60,000 nt of DNA from Owenia fusiformis (GCA_903813345.2 CAIIXF020000012.1:23946184-24006183); one strand, 5' to 3'. Numbered from the stretch's first letter, positions 1 through 11,889 are shown. Made by a program: numbers and translations. Notes: a model not told the origin generated them from the sequence alone.

Positions 1-976
1 GAAAATGAGCGAAATTAGAGTAAAGATTGAAATTTTATTAATAGACATACTATTATTCATCTAACCCAGTGTTACACAGGGTCATTATAACTTTGAAACT
101 AATTTTTTCACCTCTAATTACTGGAGGCCAGATACTATTAAAGTCATAAATGTACTATCACTATTGAAGCTTTCAACACTCAGTCCCTGCAATCGATTTA
201 TTGTTCTCTTTATTTTTCAAGGCTAAGTTAGTATCTCTGGGCATTGCTTGTTTATTATTATATTATTAACACATATATTTTCTCTCCCAGATATGATTAA
301 AACATACTGAGTTCTTTTGTTGTATGTTTTCTTTAATAAAATGTAGCTTAGAGATGTATTCTTTATACATGTATCTATCTATCTCACCACCCACATCACC
401 TATTAAGCAGGAAGTCCATGTTTTCAAGGAAGTCTGTGATAACACTGAAGGTGAACATCTCAACTTGAGATATATTCTCAATACAATAAGTGAAAAGGCC
501 TGCAACAAAAATGATATTTTCCAAGAACAAAAGAGCCTAAAGATAGCCTATATGAAAAAAGAATAATATACCTTATAAGGACATTCTGACTCTTAATAGT
601 AGCATTGTAGCACTCCTCATAAATGTTGGTCAACATTTTCAACCATTTATTTGAGAAAAATGTGGCCAAGATATGCATCATTTTTTGAATCTGTGCAGAA
701 GACTGTGCATCATCAAATACCAACTACCTACGAGGTAACATTTAGGCGTAATTTGGTATAATGGGTTCATGGAGGTGAAACGTTTATATAGAGAGCAGAT
801 GTTGCTTGGCCTCATTAGGAGGTCATATGCTCATGATCTTTACTCTGGCCTAGATCGGTTAGCATCACAATGAACATTAAAGAGTTCTTCTTCAAATAAA
901 ACACCCTTTTAAGCCAATAAAAAAATTAGTTGAAAAACTGATTTATAAAAAGCATTCATTTTGAGATACACATATG
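1..976. other. AT-rich non-coding stretch
   Basis: I see no gene or repeat I can support here. Short open frames on both strands at 266-723 overlap each other and have chance length. A possible minus-strand exon near 387-431 (after a CACAG acceptor, before GTGAGATAG) is open in one frame but has a weak pyrimidine tract, so it is not called. Confidence 0.5.
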
Positions 977-1575
977 GCATTACATATTTGAACTTTGCAC
1001 ATATGACAAAAATTTAATTGTTCTGTTCATGACGCAACAAAAATGACGTTTAATGATATAATTGTACAATTACTGGTTATGAAGATACAAAAACCTATAT
1101 ATTATGTATGTTCTTACTTAATAATATGTTATTATATAAAATCATTTTAATTTAGGGATGGGGTATTGATCTTTTGACCATCTAGTGAACGGTCTCATTC
1201 AAACATTAATTTGGGTAATTAGCGGAGAAATAAGACAAAAAAACGTTAAAAATGTTAAAGCATAGAAGTCAGTTGCAGAGATGTTATGTTTGCAAAATGT
1301 TAGATTAGATTTTTACCATATTTTATATTTCATATCTAATTTGTTTATTCTTATATCGCCACCCACAGCCTTAGGCCCTGACATTACACATGTTTCAACT
1401 TTGAACTTTTACAAAATTTTAATTATTCTGTTCATGACGCAACAAAAATGACATTTAATGATATAATTGTACAATTACTGGTTATGAAGATACAAAAACC
1501 TATATATTATGTATGTTTTTACTTAATAATATGATATTACATAAAATCAATTTAATTTAGGGATGGGATATTGAA
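977..1575 (+). repeat. Direct duplication, two about 195-bp copies
   Basis: Copy 1 spans about 977-1172 and copy 2 about 1381-1575, both in the same orientation about 403 bp apart. They share a long, nearly identical stretch that includes TTCATGACGCAACAAAAATG, TGTACAATTACTGGTTATGA and TTTAATTTAGGGATGGG, with only scattered substitutions. The interval between them is unrelated, so this is a spaced segmental duplication or two copies of one dispersed repeat. It has no coding potential. Confidence 0.85.
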
Positions 1576-1673
1576 GTATTGAAGTCAGTACAGAAACAGT
1601 ACAGAAATCAGGGATTTCATTACACATTACATTGTAGAAAAAGCATGACCCATGCCCATTTCAAACCACTGTA

Positions 1674-1686
1674 CCCCCCCCCCCCC
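1674..1686 (+). repeat. Poly-C tract (13 C)
   Basis: This is a run of 13 C. It is one of about ten long C or G homopolymers in the window, which stand out against the AT-rich background. Confidence 0.9.
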
Positions 1687-2233
1687 ATCTACACATCACA
1701 TGGAGTGAGGGTGGTATGGGTCTAGACAGGGGGAGGGGTGTCCAAAGGCTTCATGTAAGACAAGATCAGACGGTGGTTTTATCACAGGTAATCAATCTAT
1801 ATTAATTGATCTTTTATAACTTATGATGTTATTCAGATAATAATCCTAGATAATCCACTATAATATAAAGGATTACATCTCCTCTTCTGAACTAATAAAA
1901 ATTTATCTTATACTCAGTGTAATATAAGTTTTTACCTTGAGAGGTTAAATGTATCTATAAGATCTCAAAACTTCCAAGTTGATTTTTATTTTTCAAAAGT
2001 AGAATCCATGAATAAGTTCTAGGTGTTATCTATCTACATTAACCTCATATCCCCCTGTATTTCAGATTAGACAACCATACTGATTATGTGAGCTAATCTT
2101 CAGTTTACATTATACTAATATCCACAGTGTAGATACTACCTACTTTTGCTAAGTTTACAAGATTACACCAATGCTAGTCAATCTGGTACACTTTACTTAT
2201 CATTCCAAGTAGTCTAACAACAAGCCCTTGGGA

Positions 2234-2305
2234 GCCCCCCTCAACTTCACTGAAGTGAAGTAGAAGGGGGGGGGGGGTCTACAGTCTTGAAGCAAGACTA
2301 TTCAA
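2234..2305. repeat. Poly-C/poly-G hairpin with AGTCTTG palindrome
   Basis: CCCCCC at 2235-2240 pairs with the poly-G run at 2266-2277 around the inverted repeat AACTTCACTGAAGTGAAGT. The palindrome AGTCTTGAAGCAAGACT follows directly at about 2283-2299. The motif TAGTCTTGC or its complement recurs near the poly-C tracts at 38.7, 48.4 and 58.6 kb, so the unit is probably a repeat terminus. Confidence 0.6.
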
Positions 2306-2310
2306 GAGGC

Positions 2311-2674
2311 TTTTTTCCACATACAGTTAAGCCTGACTTGTTAATGATCCTGTACACTGTAATGAACACCTATTTTTCCATATACAGTTAAGCCTGACTT
2401 GTTAATGATCCTGTATACTGTAATGAACACCTATTTTTCCATATACAGTTAAGCCTGACTTGTTAATGACCCTGTACACTGTAATGAACACCTATTTTTC
2501 CACATACAGTTAAGCCTGACTTGTTAATGATCCTGTATACTGTAATGAACACCTATTTTTCCACATACAGTTAAGCCTGACTTGTTAATGACCCTGTATA
2601 CTGTAATGAACACCTATTTTTCCACATACAGTTAAGCCTGACTTGTTAATGACCCTGTACACTGTAATGAACAC
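2311..2674 (+). repeat. Minisatellite, 61-bp unit, six copies
   Basis: Six head-to-tail copies of a 61-bp unit contain TTAAGCCTGACTTGTTAATG and CTGTAATGAACACC. Copies differ at a handful of positions, mostly T/C changes such as GATCC versus GACCC and GTACACTG versus GTATACTG. Variants of different copies are interspersed, which suggests repeated unequal exchange. There is no open reading frame through the array. Confidence 0.95.
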
Positions 2675-3487
2675 TAGACTTTGAGGAACAATTTTGGCAG
2701 GTTTTAGTGTACCTTGTAGACATGTCTATCAATAACATTCTGGCAAATCAAATAGCAAAAAAATCTGAAAATTCTTCAAGCAATCCATGTTATGGATATA
2801 TGTGATGTCAAAACCTGATGCGATATATCATATCTATGCCAGTCTCTGACCTACATTCATAACTATTGTTCTTACACAACCTATATTCGTAACTGTCAGT
2901 CTCTGAGCTATATTTTCAAAATACTATAAATGTATATAAAATGCATAGCCCACATCACGGCCCACATCGCCACAACATAACAGGTTGAAAAATATAAGAG
3001 CTCATTGTCGCATTAACTGACTGGAGTTTCTTCAGAATAATTTAGCACTATGTATGTTAATTACCCTCACATGTAATACACTGTAGTATAGTCTATAATA
3101 CTTCATCATCTTTACTTAGCATCATCTTCTAATATTTCATTAAAAAACAAGACTCAATTTTTAGAATAACAAGATTCGTAGCATCATGATGCTATTGTAT
3201 TTTAATAACCAGCATTTACTGGAATTTATGAGGAATTCTACATGAAAAAGTCAAATTCCACACGAGAAAGTCAAATTCTGCATGAAATCTTAATTCAGAC
3301 ACAATCAAATATACTGATAGGCTTAATGCTACAAAGCATCTTCCAAATCTACTGATGGATATCAATTTCTCCCCTGACTTGCTGCACCCACATATAGAGA
3401 TAATTGACATCCCCGCCTGAAAAAAATTTTATCCCTGAAAAATCTTCAAAGCTAAACCAAGATGATGAATTCATTGAATAAATTCCA
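2675..3487. other. Non-coding stretch
   Basis: I see nothing here beyond short chance frames such as 3216-3410 on the minus strand. Confidence 0.4.
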
Positions 3488-3602
3488 CTACCTGCCATTT
3501 GTTACAGTTTGAAAGCTGAACACTGTTACAGATCTGAACACCAACTATAGGCTACAAAAAAATTGGAGACCATAGCAACATGTCCAAACGCCATCCTTTT
3601 TC
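3488..3602 (+). mobile_element. Family B short repeat, diverged copy
   Basis: The segment starts with CTACCTGCCATTTGTTACAG and ends with a diverged AAATTGGAGACCATAGCAACATG. These match the family B consensus also seen at 19610, 26355, 32178, 39954 and 54508. The first part of the family is missing and the terminal hairpin is lost. Confidence 0.65.
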
Positions 3603-4359
3603 AAAGGACTTTATGTCCAAATGCTAGAGAATCTTGTTTTCAAGATGGTTGCAAGTGCAGAAAATATGCAGATTCTCTCCATTTGTAGATCTTGTTTTGC
3701 GTATTAACTGACATTTCCTTTGAAAAACAATTCAATTTGCATGTTGATAAGTCTATATAGCAGGTTATCTTTACACATGCTGTGGCGGAGTCAAACCCGA
3801 TCTTTTTATGTTTAAGAGAGAAACATACTACCAATATAATGAAAAAAACATGAAAAATATTAACATAAAAAATATAAGTATTCTAATTGTAAAATATGCT
3901 TAAAATAATGCAGCTCTTTCAATATTTTTTTAGAAAACACAAGAATTGGAATGAATGATTGGAATCTGTCTGTAAGATTTCAACTGTGATATATTATTCT
4001 AACCAGTTGCAAAAACATATTATATCCCCAGTCATCCTATAATGATCCCCTAGCTACATCTTCAAATCAACTAAAAACTGATTTATACCGAAAAAGTAAT
4101 TCTAAACTCTCAAAGGTATTTGACTTTATGTTTTACAGGATATATATAATGTTCAAATTATATCAATATGTCTTCGCTAATGCTGATGCCAAACTGAGAA
4201 GTTTATAAGACCAAGGGGTATGGAATAAATACTTTTGTAAAAATTTGATGACTCAGCAATTTTTCACAAGTAAGTCTAGAACACCAACGAGGTATGGCAC
4301 AAATGTCTCTTCTGAAATGTGATGATAAAGCAATCTCTCATGGTAAGATAACCCTAGTA

Positions 4360-4437
4360 TATCACCCCTCTAAGATGAGAAATGGACAGTTCCAAGGGTA
4401 GCTACTTGAGAGAGAGATTACTCTAAGAGGGGTGATA
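4360..4437. repeat. Inverted repeat, 16-bp arms
   Basis: The left arm TATCACCCCTCTAAGA (4360-4375) and right arm TCTAAGAGGGGTGATA (4422-4437) are inverted complements with one mismatch and a spacer of about 46 bases. It could be a tiny foldback element or a structured transcript. I do not see another copy in the window. Confidence 0.7.
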
Positions 4438-4807
4438 GGCCGAAGAGCATGTGTGAAGTGCCCACTTATCATAATATAGAACTGAAGAAAAATATAACAT
4501 TTAAATATTTTCTTTGCTCTAATTTTGAAGTGATTCTAATTAGGATGTCTGTACTTGTAGACTTAGTGACCTTGCTTAGTGATAAACAATGATGTTAAAG
4601 ACAAAATTGAAGAATGGATAGGGGGGGATACTTCAGATATGTTCACTCCAGAATTGAGAAGTGACTCTCATCAAAGAGATGTTTGTAAGGAGTTCACATT
4701 CAAATTCAAACATGTCAACTACACAATGTTTAAAGCTAGGAAAACTTAATAGCAATTTAGGGTACCATGTTTCATCAACTTAAAAAGGCATGTTACAATG
4801 TCTATAT

Positions 4808-4965
4808 AGGCCCACAGCCAGGGGCCAAAACCTTTTTCAAAGTCATACAGTTTTTCACTTTTCAAGTGATTTTGGCAATTTTTGCAATTTTGGGTCAAAG
4901 TTGTCAAAAGTGAACCCCCTTGGAATTTTTCAAAAAGTGAACCCCCCTTGGCAAGGATATATGTA
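4808..4965 (+). mobile_element. Family F element, right end missing
   Basis: It begins AGGCCCACAGCCAGG, a diverged form of the family F terminal inverted repeat. It carries the internal TTTTTCA and GTGAACCCCCTTGG motifs found in the full copy at 51590-51778. The right inverted terminus is not recognisable, so this is a truncated relic. Confidence 0.7.
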
Positions 4966-5984
4966 GTACATGTACTTGATAGACAAAGTGGCTATATGTA
5001 CTATGTAGGTAGCACTTCATACAATGCTGTTATTTTGACACCTGGAGGTCTGAACTTCTGTGTTTGACCAAAGATTAACCCAGCCTTGATTAAACATCTA
5101 CCTAGTGATGTAAATTCAACCAATTCTCTCAAAAGCCTCAATGACCTGCCTGATTATCTTGTGATTCTATATAATTGAGAGTGGTGTCTACATGCCTGTT
5201 TACTTTATTCCTTGCTTATTCCACTCTTTAATGCTCTAATTTGCATTCTAAAACAAGACCACCTGATATTTTCTTTACAGACCAGCAAGAAACACAAACT
5301 CCAAGAAGCACTTACTTTCGTAGCTATGTTTACACGAAGTGAGGCCTACTGGGCATGATCACTCACACGCAAAACATCATAGTGCACAAGTTTTCACAAC
5401 GAAAAAACAATGAAACAGACATGAATTACCAATGAATAAACTAAACAGGCATGTTGCGCAAACTCTGAAGTATATGCATATACCACAAAATCAAGTAGTT
5501 CATTCCTATTTTCCAGAATAAATCTGGAAAATCAACAGGGGCCTGGTATTCTTTTATAATGGCTGGTTCTCTAATCTGTTCATTTCAAGAGTGCTCTTAG
5601 AGACCACTTCAGTTTTATCTGGAGAAATATCACCACTTGCAATAATGGCTGCATTTCCTGCCTTCTTCTCCACAAGTACTATATACTATAACACTCTATA
5701 TATACCCTGAAAACTTCCCATTGAACAAGTCAAATATGCAATAAGTGAGATTACACATTTACACATTTAGGTTTGTATTCCTGCTGCACATCTCTAAAGC
5801 CCCCCCATCCCTCCAAGAAAGTCACAAGAGCATAACTCTACACATTTTACTAGTTTCTGAGTTAATCACCTTAATCTGACACAAACCCAATTGATGTGAC
5901 TTTTATCTCATTTTTTGAACAATTTTCAATGACCAACAAAATTTAAACAAGCATATTGATCTGCATTGATAAAGTAACCAAGCT

Positions 5985-6720
5985 CATCAAAAGAGCATGT
6001 GGGTTATCGCAAACAATTTCAGAAGGTTATATCTTGGATTATGACTATTTTCTGACAATGAAGACAAGTTTATCTTTTAGATCAATTCATTATCTCTAAG
6101 AAAATTATGCACAGTAATAATAAATTCAAACAAACTCGGAGATATTTAACTAGCAATTAACCCATCAACACTTTCATCAACTTTTTGACCCCATTTTGAA
6201 GCTGTTGACCCCATTTTCACCAAAAATGCAATCATTTTTTACAATTTTTAATGCATTACTATTCTTTATTTTGATGTATCAAATAGTTCTTGAAAGAAAA
6301 ACTTTTAAGATAAGTGTTCCCCATGTTATTTCTCCATTGAAAAATCTCATGCTATCCATTGGTTTCAGTTCATTTTGGTCATCCAAATTGAATATCTTTT
6401 AAAGTCCCTGGAGCAATCAAATTTTCCTTTTAGGAAATCGAACATGTCTCAAAGCACATTCTAATTATGCATTCAACAATATAATAATGGGTTGCATTTT
6501 TGGTGAAAACTAGGTCAACATTTTTGAAAAAGTATGTTGATTGGTCCATTGCCCCTTCAATATCACTTAGGTCTGATTAACTAAATTATCATTATATATA
6601 CTTTTCTTGAAGATAATGAATGGATCTAAAAGATACACCCATGTTCATGATCAGAAAATATTCATAATTCAAGTTAGAATCGTTTGAAATTGTTTGCGAT
6701 AACCTACGTGCTCCTTTCTG
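5985..6720. mobile_element. Foldback element with about 250-bp inverted arms
   Basis: The left arm (about 5990-6250) and right arm (about 6470-6715) are inverted, imperfect copies. Shared landmarks are GGTTATCGCAAACAATTTCA, ATTTTCTGA followed by ATCTTTTAGATC, CATCAAC, and CACCAAAAATGCAA near the inner ends. The spacer is about 220 bp with no recognisable transposase. The open frame at 6196-6402 crosses from arm to spacer and is a chance frame. I infer a non-autonomous foldback transposon or an inverted duplication; target-site duplications were not resolved. Confidence 0.8.
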
Positions 6721-8159
6721 ACTCTGTAAACTCTTGGTATAATTAAGAATGACAATCACAGAATGTTTCTAAAAAAGAAATACCACCCACCATACAATTA
6801 CAACTAAATCCTTGCATCATTGCTCCTCTTTCGACGTATTGCATAGCTAATCCTAACAGAAGGAGCTAACAGAGGCTCAGAATTAAATTCTTACAATTCT
6901 TTTATCTTCTCAAGCTTTCTCGGAGATCCTGTCACAGAATTGTATCACAAAAAATGCTGGCAAGTAGCACAGGTGAGTTACCCTTTCAATGGTGTAATTT
7001 CAGCTATTTAAAAGAAAGCTTCATGTTCCATTTCTATTGCTCACTAGTAGGCCTCTGAATAAAAGTAAGAAGAACTATCTACCTGCTGAACATTCCTCCT
7101 ATAGTCTCTGATCCAATGTTACTAAAACGATCTCAACCCACCATACGATGCAATACAAATGTGTTGTATTAAGCAAATTCTTAAATCCAAGATGGCGGAA
7201 GGTGAAGGTCAATGGGGCCCACTTGAAGGGGTAATCCAGTTTTCAAGCAGTATTTTAACAGCTCCTTCACAAAGTGGCACTACCTTCTTTATGCTAAAGC
7301 ACCGATCCTTGCTATGGAATACCCAAATATTGTCAAAATCTGTTTCTATAACACAATCTCTCAAATTTGCATAGACTCTGAACTAGAAATACTTCATCTG
7401 GGTTGCTGTTGATTTTGTATGTCAATTGCTTTTGATTATGTGTGTTAAGAGATACAAGTTTTGTTAATGTGGGGCTATTTATGCCAAACACATCTGCTCT
7501 TGTGATAAGTGCTAGCATACACTCAATACACTTAATAAAAGCTCATTCATGTCTGCTAGTTAGAGAGCATGCAGAGAGAACCGTTCAAGACAAGAATCAC
7601 GCTGATGTGATTTGGAAATACATTGGGGTATGATATCAACAGCCATTGTGAGGGATTCCAATAGCCCCTGGGTGAGGGATTCTTCAGTCCCAAACCTTTT
7701 ATTCAAGGATCTACCATTTCTCAAATCACCTTTTCAGGGCAAGATAGATTAAAACAACGAAGAAACATAGAAACTTGAAACATGAAAAATGTGAGATAAT
7801 AAATTCTAGAATTCCAAAACTATATTAGGTGTATATACCTTAAAATAATCTATGGGACACACTTGTTTTTTAAATAAATTAATTGAAACTTGATATCCAC
7901 TTCAAAACCTCAAAATGTGATTTCTGGGCCACTTATATTTAATTGTGTGGTGATCAAATATTAATGACAGGCAAACAACTAGCATATCATCATACAAGAA
8001 AGTTCTAAGTACTAATACATATCCTCTACTTCAATTCTGAATCATGCTTTGAAACTTGACACCTAAATGTCAAGTTTTTAAAACTAAATGTCAAGTTTTG
8101 AAATCTTAATTTGATTATAGCAGGTGTGTCTTGTCTTTGCAAAGTGGGTGGATCAAGTA
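6721..8159. other. Non-coding stretch with one possible start-type motif
   Basis: There are no repeats from the families described here. The sequence CCAAGATGGCGGAAGG at 7189-7204 is discussed as a separate entry. A possible 35-base plus-strand exon at 6935-6969, followed by CAG/GTGAGT, is open in one frame but overlaps an equally good minus-strand alternative, so neither is called. Confidence 0.35.
7189..7204 (+). promoter_or_regulatory. YY1-type AAGATGGCGG motif over an ATG
   Basis: CCAAGATGGCGGAAGG matches the known animal YY1 element that often overlaps the start codon of broadly expressed genes. The ATG opens a frame that begins MAEGEGQWGPLEG. No convincing downstream donor or exon chain was found, so a gene start here is only a possibility. 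Confidence 0.2.
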
Positions 8160-8280
8160 GGGCAATAATACTCTCACATAGGGCAATAATACTCTCATAC
8201 AGGGCAATAATACTCTCATGCAGGGCAATAATACTTTCAAACAGGGCAATAATGTTCTCAGATAGAGCAATAATTCTCTC
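8160..8280 (+). repeat. Minisatellite, 21-bp unit, six copies
   Basis: Six copies of a unit built on GGGCAATAATACTCTCAYA run head to tail, and the last two have decayed. Because 21 is divisible by three, both strands stay open across the array and give spurious 7-residue peptide repeats (8111-8305 plus, 8115-8297 minus). I do not regard these as genes. Confidence 0.95.
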
Positions 8281-8490
8281 CTGGGCTGATGTAACATTGT
8301 TCTGAATTGGTCATTATGTGCTTCAAATGAGTCTGGTATGTCATTTATATTGCCACATATGAGATATGATTAATGATAAAATAGCTTGTCAAGAACAATA
8401 CACAGATTGGGCTCAGTATATGCCATGTTACACCAAGGGTGCTATCAAGATTTCACAATACTGGACTCTGCATTGAGATGATAATACCCT

Positions 8491-8550
8491 ACCCTTTGCA
8501 TGTGTTTGACTTCGCTTCTTAAAAGAGACTAGACTCTGCACGCATTGTAA
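8491..8550 (-). mobile_element. Family G remnant, internally deleted
   Basis: TACCCTTTGCATGTGTTTGA, one end of family G, runs almost directly into GACTAGACTCTGCACGC, the other end. Nearly the whole interior of about 300-380 bp has been lost. The right tip, GCAGGGTA in the full copy, has decayed to ATTGTA. This is a deletion derivative of the elements at 12484 and 28941. Confidence 0.75.
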
Positions 8551-8559
8551 TATACTGTA

Positions 8560-9757
8560 TCTGGGTTACTCAATCTCATGATTAACATATGGGTTAAATA
8601 ATTACTAGAAATATGTGGAGAAATAATACAGAGAGGAGGTCATTTTCTGGGGGAGGTCATTTTTGTATTAAACAATGACGACATTCTCTATCATGCCCCG
8701 GCCTCTGTCTCATGATTTAGTGAAAAGGCCAAATCTCCATAACAATAAGGCTCATAAAAATCTTTTGTTTCGTTATAAACTTTTAATTACGAATAACCAT
8801 TTATTCTATATTCACAATTCAAACCTCTTTATCAAAATGGCAAAAAATATCAAAAACCAATACCTATCTTTTGAGATTACAACTTACCAGGTAAAAAACT
8901 GAGGTGTATTTTAACAGCAGATGGTGGGAATGAAGACAAAATATACTCTCATCTTCCCATGTAGATGCTGATCTCGGAGATTACCCAGCATCTACTCAAG
9001 TATAGACTTCCTATTTATTACAGATCAATTCATTGCATCAAAGATTGCCTAGAAATATTTAGCTATCTTATTGCAGACTTGGATTTCCTTGTGAGATGGG
9101 AATTTACAGGCTTCTACTAGATATAACCTGCTATGGGTACTTTTTAGTTTCTTGTCCAATTTTCTGAATTTAGAATTCATTACTTGCTTATTCTATGTCT
9201 TTGGCAATAATCTACAAAAGGCCCATTTAAAGCAGATATGTAATTTGTACTCATTAGTACTCTATTTTGCATTTAAAACATTACCATCCTTATAATTTGT
9301 TGCTAATTTGTTACTGCAATCATTCAGTAATTTACCTTTCAAAAATCAAATCTGTCCAATAATTTCAATGTAAAGGTTATTGATTCATAATTTTCTTGCA
9401 ATAAAAACAATTTAAGACTCGATAACAATCCATCTCATACACCAGAATCAAATAAAACAATCTAGAAAACATTTCAATCTTGATAATTCCCTTTAGAGCT
9501 ATTTCAGATTCAACACAAAAATAATTGTTATAATCCCCAATATTAAAACCATTAAAATCCCACCACCGCTGCCACCATTAGCCACCAATATGTAATGAAC
9601 CATAATAGAGTGTTACACAGTGTGAAAACAGTTATAATCCTCCTCTAATCCTCTTGAATTAATTAATAGTAATCAAGTAAGAAGCTTGACTTGTATTGCT
9701 CCATGGTTTACTAGAGTCCTGGGTAAACATTGTTCAGTCAAACCCATGATTAAATTA
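8560..9757. other. Non-coding stretch
   Basis: I see no supported gene or family member. An open frame at 8675-8902 on the plus strand ends near an acceptable donor (CAG/GTAAAA) but has no acceptor or recognisable content. Confidence 0.4.
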
Positions 9758-9930
9758 CAGTGAAACCTGTCTAAGTAGAACACCTTTGATACCTCTAAAA
9801 AGTGATACTTGGGTGGTGTTCCATGTACAAAGGTTCATTTAACATGAAGTCATTTAGATAAAGGATCCCTAAGTGTTCTATTTAGGAAGGTGTTCTACTT
9901 ATGACTGTGTTCTATTTACAGGAGTGTGAC
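9758..9930 (+). mobile_element. Family D MITE
   Basis: It starts CAGTGAAACCTGTCTAAGTA after TA and carries internal GTGTTC/GGAACAC motifs. It ends in a decayed inverted end (ACAGGAGTGTGA). The ends and TA target fit a non-autonomous Tc1/mariner/pogo-superfamily element, which is an inference from termini only. Confidence 0.65.
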
Positions 9931-10063
9931 ATTGGATTATTGAAGCTACTCCCCTGTCTTCAACCAAAATACTTGTGCTCTTCCCTGGCAAATAGAGTTC
10001 TATTGAGAGCATCAGGCAAGATTTGTATTACATTGTTAAAACACAAAGGGAATATATTATTGA

Positions 10064-10075
10064 GGGGGGGGGGGG
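10064..10075 (+). repeat. Poly-G tract (12 G)
   Basis: This is a run of 12 G inside a chance open frame. Confidence 0.9.
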
Positions 10076-10311
10076 TGAAGAAAGAGGGCCACTTGCTTCA
10101 TACAAAGGAATCAAATTTACAAACATTTATTTCTATAAGTTTATCAACTTTTATCAAATAAAGGCTCTTATGAACATTCCTAGAAATTTCCAAGATGAAT
10201 AAATTAAGAAAGTCATAGTTCCAGAATCAGAAAAAGACAGCCATGATTAGATCCCCTATAAAATATTGCTAACTAGTCTCCAAGTTGATATCATTCTAGA
10301 ACAAGGGCCAA

Positions 10312-10420
10312 ACTACATTTAAAATATCCGTCTGCTCGTGCTTATTTTACAAGATTTCTTTTTAAAATTTGAATGAAATGTCTAATTTTTGGGCATTTCC
10401 ATACAAATAAAAGTATGAGC
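10312..10420 (-). mobile_element. Family C repeat, reverse copy
   Basis: Read on the minus strand it contains AAATTTGAATGAA-type sequence beside a CAGACGG motif and a GAAATGCC tip, in the same order as the copies at 43725 and 46825. The match is moderate, and the edges are approximate. Confidence 0.5.
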
Positions 10421-11889
10421 TATATGCCGGAATGATTTATTTCTTGGTAATTTCTTTCTTTTTTTCTCTATTTTACATTTAAACCATAATCCCCATGGTA
10501 TCATGCCCAGGGGTTTTGTAATTTAGTATGTGTAGAACATAAGTACATAAGTATGTTGGTCATTCAAACATCTTAGAAATCAATTAATTCCAATTGAAAT
10601 AGTTTAGTTTGTCAAGTGGTTCATGACACATGTTGTAAAAACAGACCATGTTTGCTTACCCCTGGCTTTTGTTTGCTGACCCCTGGTTTTAAATTTCCTT
10701 GTGGTAACTCCCTTTGAGCTCCTTTAATTTGTTATAGAACCTCTCTGTGTTGCTAATTCTGCATTTATTGGTCTAGTAATTTCTCTTTGTCCTTCCAAGG
10801 GAATTGTTTTAGAATCCTTATTGCCAGTTCTTTTTCTACTAATCTATTAAAGTCTATATTCTGCAGAATGTAAATATTTCAGAGTATCCACTTTTTCTTA
10901 CGACGCTTCTTACTGCTTTAAATAATTTCATTCTTTAGATATTCAAAATGTACAAACGCAAACTATATGGACCATGTTTCTAGTCTTCTTGTAACATATG
11001 TATGTATTCAAACTATGTTTAAACAGTAAAGAAGTACTGAATATAGTTGCAATCATTCTGTGTCGATGTCTTAATTCAAAAGCTTCCTGTTTGCATATTA
11101 TGGTTCAATACTGAATATTTCAATATAACAGATCTACTCAGTGTATCTCCTACTTGATGTAATAATGCTTCTGTTGTCCATGAGGAGCCTTATTGTAAAA
11201 CTGAATATCGCCTTCAAGTGAGTATTCAAGACTTGTTCCTCCTACCAGAGTGACATTTCACCAATGTAAATCCCAGGTCAGCCATGTTGTTAGCCGTAAG
11301 ATAGTGAATTCATTAAACAAATGAGTTTCAAATTGATAAGCTGATAGTGCTAATGCAAGCAATCTACACTCTAATCCTCAACTGGAACACTTCAGTTGGC
11401 AGCTAACATTGATTGAAACAATCCGCCTACCCCCTGCATCAATCAAATCAACATTATCCTACTTTTCTGTATTAAACCCCACCAAATGTTGCTTCAGATA
11501 TGAACATAACATATTAATCTACTCAAAAATGAAACCAAATGAAAACATTCTTCCAATTTTGCCAGTAATATCAACCAAAAACAGTGACGTCTGCAAATTG
11601 AAATATCACCATCAAAATTGCAGCTATCAACAGTGAGTTGGACTGGCTTCTCAAGCACCCTTCTCAAAACATTACAGCTTCCAATGTAAACATACAATCA
11701 TATGGTAGCAATTGAAAGACTTGCATTGCTAATCTCAGCCAGATTATAAATGAAAATACCCCTGAGTTTCATATACTCTCCCAATTAACAGTTCTCAGAC
11801 CAACTTGGGGTATTCTCATATGAGATCCAAAAGTTCTGGGGATCATTACAATTTTTTTGCTATCTAAAATTGTTTTGACATTACCCTAC
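10421..11889. other. Non-coding stretch
   Basis: I see only short chance frames (11409-11697, both strands overlapping). No member of the repeat families was recognised. Confidence 0.4.

Noticed and set aside
387-431. Minus-strand exon candidate TSLKTWTSCLIGDVGG before GTGAGATAG
   Set aside because: Weak pyrimidine tract, two competing acceptors, no phase-compatible neighbour.
5278-5335. Plus-strand exon candidate after ATTTTCTTTACAG, peptide QQETQTPRSTYFRSYVYTK
   Set aside because: The donor (GTGAGG) is acceptable, but the segment has an equally good reverse-strand donor (GAAA/GTAAGT) and no linked exon.
6891-6969. Two overlapping exon candidates on opposite strands (plus 6935-6969, minus about 6901-6934)
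   Set aside because: Both are short, have usable splice sites and open frames, and cannot both be real; this shows how easily such candidates arise by chance.
8111-8305. Peptide repeats SRAIILS on the plus strand and VLLPCM-type on the minus strand
   Set aside because: Both are produced by the 21-bp minisatellite, whose length is a multiple of three.
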